Shown piece by piece: positions 4,730-9,420 of a DNA stretch of 9,420 nt. Source of the DNA: Ruminococcus sp. UBA946 (GTDB lineage: Bacteria; Bacillota; Clostridia; Oscillospirales; Ruminococcaceae); contig DBCY01000198.1 of the NCBI GenBank assembly GCA_002293295.1, positions 1 through 9,420 of the forward strand, in the 5' to 3' direction. Position numbers and translations under genes: made by a program. Under the pieces are notes generated by a model, which was given only the letters and a program-made list of their open reading frames with translations, was not told the origin of the DNA and did no database searches. Numbering within the stretch: position 1 is the first letter of the stretch; each line of letters starts with the position of its first letter.

Positions 4730-5678
4730 AACGAATTTCAATTCCCCTTCCATTAGTTGGATTTCTGATTTCAAGTGTAGGTGAACCTTGAGAACTTCCC
4801 GGTCGTGCTGTTACATGACTTCCGTCAGGCAGGGTTCCTGTCTTCCCTGTACCCCAATTAGTATTAATATCCTTAGTGTCTGTTGGTTTTAAAGCATTGA
4901 AGTCATCTAAAGTTTCATTATATCCACCTTGTTTCATATACTGTGTAGTTGGTCCTTTAGTTGCTCTTCCCGGTGATGATTCTGAAATTATATCTTCAAT
5001 AGATTTTGTATTATTTCCTGTTTCTTTCGGTGCAGTCAATTCATATTTCGGTTCATATAAATACTCGTTCCTGCAATAATATGAATAAGAATCAACAGCA
5101 CCAAACGCCCAAAACATTGTTGCAAGTTTTGTTCTTTCACTCCAAACTTCATAAGATTCATTAAGCATTATTTCTAAGCTTGTTCCGTTTGAATAATTAT
5201 CATACTCCATAACCATTATTGACCAGTCATGATATTTATATGTCGAAACGGTAGTATCAAAAATCCAGAAACCGGTTTTCTTGAATGCCGAATCTATGAT
5301 ACCCTGCTCGTAAAGTTCATCCACAACATCGACGTAAGTGCCGTTATCAGCAATGGTTTCTCGTATTATTTCAACGACTTTTGCTCTTTCATACGGGTCG
5401 GGGAACCTTTCAAGCATGTTTTCATGGAAGTAAAATGCTATTTCAAAATAATCCGCTTCCTCAAAAAACGCCTGTAAATGCTCTTCGTTTTCATTCACAG
5501 GAACGAAAGGTTCCTTCTCGTTATCCTCATTAATCAGCCCAACCAAATCAACAAGCGGCACAAGCTTGTAGTTGCTGAATATGTATTCGGGTCTGCGCGG
5601 AACTCCGTCAACGATTACGTTTCCGCTTCCGTCAACAGGTTTTATGCAGAAATGGATTATGTTCCATTTCTGCAACAT
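4719..5678 (-). CDS. Orphan toxin module 2: pre-toxin anchor plus distinct toxin tip
   Basis: A 319-residue frame with no signal peptide. Residues 1-13 are unrelated to the long toxin. Residues 14 to about 53 (PVDGSGN, VPRRPEYIFSNYKLVP, INEDNE) match it almost exactly. The next ~170 residues are a different, acidic, aromatic-rich linker (WAFGAVDSYSYYCRNEYLYE). The tip begins near SSPGRATKGPTTQYMK and ends in HVTARPGSSQGSPTLEI and GIEIRYGE. This tip recurs in polymorphic toxins by my recollection, probably as a nuclease, but I cannot assign a family. The ATG at 5678 has only a weak GGG upstream and is overlapped by a perfect hairpin, so translation is doubtful. More likely this is a stored tip that needs recombination into the head gene. 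Alternatively it is weakly expressed by coupling to the immunity gene that stops 12 nt earlier. Confidence 0.65.
   Translation of the reverse strand: MLQKWNIIHFCIKPVDGSGNVIVDGVPRRPEYIFSNYKLVPLVDLVGLINEDNEKEPFVPVNENEEHLQAFFEEADYFEIAFYFHENMLERFPDPYERAKVVEIIRETIADNGTYVDVVDELYEQGIIDSAFKKTGFWIFDTTVSTYKYHDWSIMVMEYDNYSNGTSLEIMLNESYEVWSERTKLATMFWAFGAVDSYSYYCRNEYLYEPKYELTAPKETGNNTKSIEDIISESSPGRATKGPTTQYMKQGGYNETLDDFNALKPTDTKDINTNWGTGKTGTLPDGSHVTARPGSSQGSPTLEIRNPTNGRGIEIRYGE
5645..5674. repeat. Perfect 11-bp inverted repeat at the edge of orphan toxin module 2
   Basis: TGCAGAAATGG (5645-5655) is followed by an 8-nt loop and the exact reverse complement CCATTTCTGCA (5664-5674). The element lies a few bases outside the point (about 5640) where similarity to the full-length toxin begins. 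It also overlaps the first codons of the 319-residue reading frame. No T-run follows on either strand, so it is not an intrinsic terminator. It could be a recombination scar, a folded mRNA element covering the start codon, or a remnant of a small mobile sequence. Confidence 0.7.
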
Positions 5679-5690
5679 TTACCCAAAATA

Positions 5691-6008
5691 CTATAAATCA
5701 TCTTCATTTAACTTAATTTGTATTATATAATCATCGCCTACTATTGATTTAAGTAAGTCAATAGCTTTAAAAATTTTTAAGTAAAATTCCTGTTTTTCAA
5801 TTTCACTTGAAAAACCCTTGTAACCAAAATAAATTTTATTGTTTTCAAATAAGCTTTCATACTTTATTTGAATTTTATTAAACATTTCAACCAATTCCAT
5901 ATTATTAGATAACTCACTGGGTAAACCATTACAAACTAATTTACCATTTTCATCATACACCCATATGGGACTGCAATGGTAATCTAAAAAGAATTTTATT
6001 TTTTTCAT
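5691..6008 (-). CDS. Immunity protein for the full-length toxin's nuclease tip
   Basis: A small cytoplasmic protein of 105 residues with no signal peptide, lying 19 nt after the toxin stop codon. That position and spacing define the cognate antidote in polymorphic toxin loci. The start is ATG at 6008, because AAGGTGG sits 8 nt upstream of it inside the intergenic gap; the longer reading from TTG at 6026 would begin ahead of this site. Visible features are an N-terminal strand with LDYHCSPIWVYDENGK, then NGLP, an IQ..Y..LF motif, YKGF, and a helical C-terminus. The pattern looks like a recurrent immunity family, but I cannot name a Pfam entry with certainty. The gene is AT-rich compared with the toxin stalk, as expected for an exchanged module. 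Its inferred role is to bind and block the BECR-like tip in the producing cell. Confidence 0.75.
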   Translation of the reverse strand: MKKIKFFLDYHCSPIWVYDENGKLVCNGLPSELSNNMELVEMFNKIQIKYESLFENNKIYFGYKGFSSEIEKQEFYLKIFKAIDLLKSIVGDDYIIQIKLNEDDL

Positions 6009-6027
6009 ATTTGTCACCACCTTCAAT

Positions 6028-9000
6028 TTAAGGTAATGACACAGGATTTGCGCCTACAATAAAACCATTATCGCCTACTGTAACTGCAACCCTATGAGTT
6101 TTTCCATTAAAAACGACTTCATAAATAGGTCTTGTGTTCTGCATTCCGACATGTTTGCCTTTTGATAATGCTTGAGTTATAAATTCTGGTATTTGTTTTT
6201 GACTTATACCATTTGCTAAAAAATCATTCAGATGACCTTCAATATGTTGTAGTCCTGCACTTGCATTGCCCTTTTCCAACCAAACTAACTTTCCATCAGG
6301 TGTTTTTGTTATGGCAACTAAATCTTCCAGAGTGTATTTTTCTCCGCTTATTACTAATTCATCAATAAGTTTCTGTGGTCTTAATTTTATATTATCAATT
6401 TCATCTAATATCTTTAATTTTAAACTATCATTAATTTCATCAATACTCTTGCCCGACTTGAGCATATCGTTAATTGAATCGACCGAATCGGAAAGCTTTT
6501 CGGTGGCTTTGGCTTCCGACAGCTTGCTTAAAGCCTTGAATTCATCGGCATATTTCAGCGAACCTACAAGCGGAAGCAAGGCAGCTATATCGAGTCCTGT
6601 TTTTCCGGCATGACCCCAGTCGAACTCCCAATGGGTAGTGTCGTATGTAATACTGGTGATATCAGCGTATAAATCAAGCCCGAAAATGCTTATAACAATC
6701 TGCCCTGCCGTTCCTAATATTGTTACATCTTCGGAATAATCACCCAGTACAATTTGATTCAACGCTTTTTTCAAAGTACCTTTAATGTCCGTTACCTCAT
6801 AATAAAGCAGGTTGATATAATTATCTGAGGTTATCCAGAATGTTTCGCGACCACTGGGTCCGTAAGCTTCGCGCAGCCACAACAGATACGCTGAATATTT
6901 TTGCTGTTCAATGATATAAGTCTTGTTCTCGGGAATCTCCGTAACCCCTAACATTTCGCAGTATTTATTATACTTATCGAGGTACATAAGCGGCCAGATA
7001 TATTCCTCAAAATGGTTCAGGGTTTCTTCGCACTGCTTGTTCTCGCTTGTAATCAGCTCGCCGTTTTCTTTGCGTTCGGGCGGCATGATTTTATCAAGAT
7101 ACCCGTCAATAAGACTGATTTTATCCAGCAGATAGGCGATTTCTTCGTCGCTGTCCTCCGGCTCGTTATCCTCATTAATCATCCCCGCCAAATCAACAAT
7201 GGGCACTAGCTTGTAGTTGCTGAATATGTATTCGGGTCTGCGCGGAACTCCGTCAACGATGACGTTTCCGCTTCCGTCGACCGGGTATTCGTTGCCGAAC
7301 TGGTCTTTCGCCGTTCCGTCTGAAGATACGGTGATATTCCTGTTCCCGACGGTAAGCGTGCCGATTACCGGATAGGAAAGTGTAAAGGGTTCCGCACCTT
7401 CGTAAGGTTCGTTTGATTCAGTTCGCCAATCTCCGTATAACTCGTATTCGTAAATATCATAACTATTCATCCAAAAATTTCCGAACCCATAATCACTCCG
7501 GGTTTCAGATGTTAATTGACCGTTGCCATGATTATAACTATAAGTATGTATTTTTGAGTTTCCTTTTAATGTTAAATTTGTTGAGCCATCAGGATAAGAT
7601 TTAGCTATTCCATAAATAACATAAAGTATCCTTTTTCTTACAAGGAAGCCATAAACCGAACTGTATACTCTTTCTACTACCACCGCACCGTAACCCATCG
7701 TATCAATATCCCCGCCGGCAGTTTCAATCCAGAGGACGTTATCGGCATTCCGCACGAGCCAGCCGTTGAATTTTGAACCCTGACCGCCGCCAGCGTCCGA
7801 TGAAGAAAAAGCCTGAACAGACGGCGTTTCCGGCTGTTCCATAAGCTTTAAAACCGCCTCCCTGCCGTCTGCCGAGTTAAGGTAAGACAGGATAAATTGC
7901 CTTGCCGTTTCCTCTTCATCGGGGGTAAGGTTTTCAATATCGAGCGAATCTATGTACTTGTTCACGGCGTAAAGGGTCGGGCTTGAGTCCTCCTGCCTTG
8001 ACAGAAGATAATCCCTGTCGGGTTCGCCGAAGGTCCGGGGATTATTCGGGTCAAGCCCCTTTGAAAGCTCCTCGTCGTCGTTTACTCCGTCCCGGTCGGT
8101 GTCGGATTTGCCGGGGTCGGTATTGTGGGTGTTTACCTCGTCATAATCCGGAAGCCCGTCGTTGTCGGTATCGGCTTTACCCGGGTCGGTGACAAGGCTC
8201 TGCTCCTCAAGGTTTGAAAGTCCGTCCCCGTCCTTGTCCTCATTGCCGTCGGGAACAAAGTTTTCGTCAGTGTCGGGGTTCAGCGGGTCGGTATCAAGGG
8301 CTAAAAGCTCGTATAAATCCGAAAGCCCGTCGTTATCGGTATCGGGGTCTGAAATATCCGTCCCGAACTCGGTTTCAAGGTAATCGGGCAGGCTGTCGCC
8401 GTCCGTATCCGTTTCGTAGTCGGTAACGGGGTCGGGAATTTCAGGGTCTTCGGGGTCTTCGGGGTCGGGGTCTTCGGGTTCATCCCCTGTTCCCGGAGCT
8501 TCCCCGCCCGCCTTTGCAACCGACATAGTTATATTATCAATAACAGGAACAACGCCGGCTTCCTTTTCGCCGTTAATGCCTATAGAAACGGTATTCCCGG
8601 GCGTAATCAGGCTGTTCTGCATCCGGCTTGAAACGGTATAGCTGTTTCCCGAGCTATCGGTTATAACTCCGTTCCAAAGGTCTTTTACAGTAAAATTAGT
8701 ATTAAACGTAAGCTCCCATGCCTCGATAGGCCGGCTTGAGGTATTTGTAACCGCTATTTCCCCCGTAAAGCCTGTATCCCAGTCGCTTCCGACGATTAAT
8801 TCCGCATTAAAACCGGAGGCTTGTTCAGCCTTTTTTGTAACCATTTCAAAATAAACCGGCATGCCAAGGCTGTCCCCGGCAAGCGTATATCCGAAATTTA
8901 CGCCTGCGTCCGGAGCGATTTCATAATTATACCCGGCATTTTTTATTATATAGTCAGTACCGTTTTGCGAATAGACTTCACCGTTCCATAATCCGGTAAC

Positions 9001-9276
9001 CTCACCTCCGGCGTCATATCCGACAGACCAGTTCAATACCGGCTTTGTCCCGGTATTGGTAATTTTTACCTCAACTGACTGATACCCGTCCCATTCGTTA
9101 TGAATAATATACTCCACCGTATAACCGTCATAATCATATATGGTTACCCCGGTCTGAGCCGTTACCGGCACTGATAAAAGCGCCGTTGCCGCCATTAATG
9201 CGGCTGTCAGAGCCGCCGCCGTTCTGCTTAGTTTCTGCTTGATTTTCTTTCTCATCGTTCTTAATAGCCCTTTCAT
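6028..9276 (-). CDS. Full-length secreted polymorphic toxin: CBM2-like, TSP3 repeats, pre-toxin helices, BECR-like nuclease tip
   Basis: A 1,082-residue modular secreted toxin (numbered from the ATG at 9276). Residues 1-42 are a Sec signal peptide: Lys/Arg-rich start, an Ala/Leu core and a VTAQ end. Residues 50-150 and 155-255 are two CBM2-like beta domains (ITNTG/VTNTS, LWNG, ITPGNTVSIG). An acidic Pro linker (about 262-287) leads into TSP3 calcium-binding repeats (about 288-412; repeated DTDxDGLxD). A linker and beta region follow. From residue 624 to about 948 the protein is duplicated in the module at 4291-3318. Two hydrophobic helices lie near 845-872 and 889-915, the second with TGLDIAALLPLVGSLK, as in pre-toxin regions. 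The last ~95 residues (GLQHI..H, RPIYEV, GFIVGANP) resemble BECR-fold ribonuclease tips; this is family recognition by eye. The ATG at 9276 was chosen over a TTG at 9282; 9255 is an alternative. No LPXTG or SLH anchor is present. Confidence 0.85.
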   Translation of the reverse strand: MKGLLRTMRKKIKQKLSRTAAALTAALMAATALLSVPVTAQTGVTIYDYDGYTVEYIIHNEWDGYQSVEVKITNTGTKPVLNWSVGYDAGGEVTGLWNGEVYSQNGTDYIIKNAGYNYEIAPDAGVNFGYTLAGDSLGMPVYFEMVTKKAEQASGFNAELIVGSDWDTGFTGEIAVTNTSSRPIEAWELTFNTNFTVKDLWNGVITDSSGNSYTVSSRMQNSLITPGNTVSIGINGEKEAGVVPVIDNITMSVAKAGGEAPGTGDEPEDPDPEDPEDPEIPDPVTDYETDTDGDSLPDYLETEFGTDISDPDTDNDGLSDLYELLALDTDPLNPDTDENFVPDGNEDKDGDGLSNLEEQSLVTDPGKADTDNDGLPDYDEVNTHNTDPGKSDTDRDGVNDDEELSKGLDPNNPRTFGEPDRDYLLSRQEDSSPTLYAVNKYIDSLDIENLTPDEEETARQFILSYLNSADGREAVLKLMEQPETPSVQAFSSSDAGGGQGSKFNGWLVRNADNVLWIETAGGDIDTMGYGAVVVERVYSSVYGFLVRKRILYVIYGIAKSYPDGSTNLTLKGNSKIHTYSYNHGNGQLTSETRSDYGFGNFWMNSYDIYEYELYGDWRTESNEPYEGAEPFTLSYPVIGTLTVGNRNITVSSDGTAKDQFGNEYPVDGSGNVIVDGVPRRPEYIFSNYKLVPIVDLAGMINEDNEPEDSDEEIAYLLDKISLIDGYLDKIMPPERKENGELITSENKQCEETLNHFEEYIWPLMYLDKYNKYCEMLGVTEIPENKTYIIEQQKYSAYLLWLREAYGPSGRETFWITSDNYINLLYYEVTDIKGTLKKALNQIVLGDYSEDVTILGTAGQIVISIFGLDLYADITSITYDTTHWEFDWGHAGKTGLDIAALLPLVGSLKYADEFKALSKLSEAKATEKLSDSVDSINDMLKSGKSIDEINDSLKLKILDEIDNIKLRPQKLIDELVISGEKYTLEDLVAITKTPDGKLVWLEKGNASAGLQHIEGHLNDFLANGISQKQIPEFITQALSKGKHVGMQNTRPIYEVVFNGKTHRVAVTVGDNGFIVGANPVSLP
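6433..7409 (-). repeat. Pre-toxin region of the full-length toxin, master copy of the duplicated block
   Basis: Partner of 3318-4291. A ~120-bp part of it (about 7140-7270; INEDNE back to YPVDGSG) also recurs at about 5520-5640 in orphan module 2. Its last ~110 bp (6433-6544; EFKALSKL to SIDEI) recurs in both minitoxins (about 2197-2308 and 74-182). It is therefore the common currency of all the toxin genes here. Confidence 0.85.
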
Positions 9277-9351
9277 AATCAATCCGTTCGTATTGTTGTT
9301 AATACATTTATTTTTTTCAGGATGTTGTATACCCTTTTGGAGTATGATTTA

Positions 9352-9379
9352 ATTATAGCAAATAATTGAAATTTGTCAA
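9352..9379 (-). promoter_or_regulatory. Consensus SigA-type promoter of the full-length toxin gene
   Basis: Read on the minus strand, TTGACA (9379-9374) is separated by 16 nt from TATAAT (9357-9352). The bases just before the -10 are TGC, which gives an extended -10 element. Both hexamers match the vegetative consensus exactly, so this is a strong housekeeping promoter by sequence. It would start transcription near 9345, about 70 nt before the chosen start codon. The leader contains a short possible hairpin, TACTC paired with GGGTA, around 9329-9343; its role is unknown. No other promoter of this quality is visible, so the downstream cassettes probably depend on read-through or on weak internal promoters. 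Confidence 0.85.
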
Positions 9380-9420
9380 CATATTTCACCAAAAAACCCA
9401 GGGTATTTTAGCGAGTGAAC

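Noticed and set aside
6009..6026. Longer start (TTG 6026) for the first immunity protein
   Set aside because: The Shine-Dalgarno site lies inside that extension and points to ATG 6008.
7983..8519. Several plus- and minus-strand frames over the TSP3 region
   Set aside because: Biased repeats on the coding strand open other frames; the real frame shows regular DTDxDG repeats.
9386..9412. Possible terminator of an upstream gene (AAAATACCCTGGGTTTTTT on the minus strand)
   Set aside because: The paired part has essentially no loop and only a 4-bp GC core; no upstream gene is visible to support it.
1..9420. Transposase or integrase explaining the duplications
   Set aside because: No frame shows DDE, serine or tyrosine recombinase motifs; homologous recombination between long repeats is sufficient.

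Overview
The window is a polymorphic toxin / immunity locus. Every gene I can support lies on the minus strand, so it is transcribed from the right edge (about 9,350) to the left edge. The long protein points to Bacillota, most likely a gut or rumen Clostridia member: a Sec signal, two CBM2-like beta domains, a run of thrombospondin type-3 (Dx[DN]xDG) repeats, and a textbook SigA promoter (TTGACA-N16-TATAAT). Its N-terminal stalk is moderately GC-rich. The immunity genes and toxin tips are strikingly AT-rich, as expected for exchangeable modules.

Layout in transcription order. (1) 9352-9379 promoter, then a full-length secreted toxin (9276-6028): signal peptide, two CBM2-like domains, TSP3 repeats, linker, helical pre-toxin region and a probable BECR-type nuclease tip. 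Its immunity gene follows (6008-5691). (2) An orphan toxin module (5678-4719) that keeps only a ~40-residue anchor from the long protein, with an 11-bp perfect inverted repeat at its 5' edge, and its immunity gene (4729-4307). (3) A second orphan module (homology 4291, end 2907) that copies ~324 codons of the long gene, has a stop codon immediately in front of the copied part, and ends in a papain-like Tox-PL-2 tip; immunity gene 2803-2438. (4) A 'minitoxin' (2416-1790) in which a signal peptide is joined directly to the last ~50 pre-toxin residues and another Tox-PL-2 tip; immunity gene 1751-1386. (5) A 49-codon toxin tail with no body (1390-1241), a stem-loop and an immunity-like gene (1166-624). 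(6) A 30-codon toxin tail (624-532) and a DUF4926-like immunity gene (519-325). (7) The start of another minitoxin (293-1), cut by the window edge.

The inferred working model is one expressed delivery protein at the head, followed by a stack of older or stored toxin tips, each with its own antidote. Shared blocks lie at cassette edges: the YEGAE-to-SIDEI block, the 40-residue anchor, the EFKALSKL-to-IAGKY block, a 33-nt leader and a 79-nt immunity 3' end. They are long enough for homologous recombination to swap a tip into the head gene or displace an old one. The two bodiless tails look like scars of past displacements. The signal-peptide minitoxins show a second possible fate, in which a stored tip becomes independently secretable. 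I see no transposase, integrase, tRNA, rRNA or CRISPR array.
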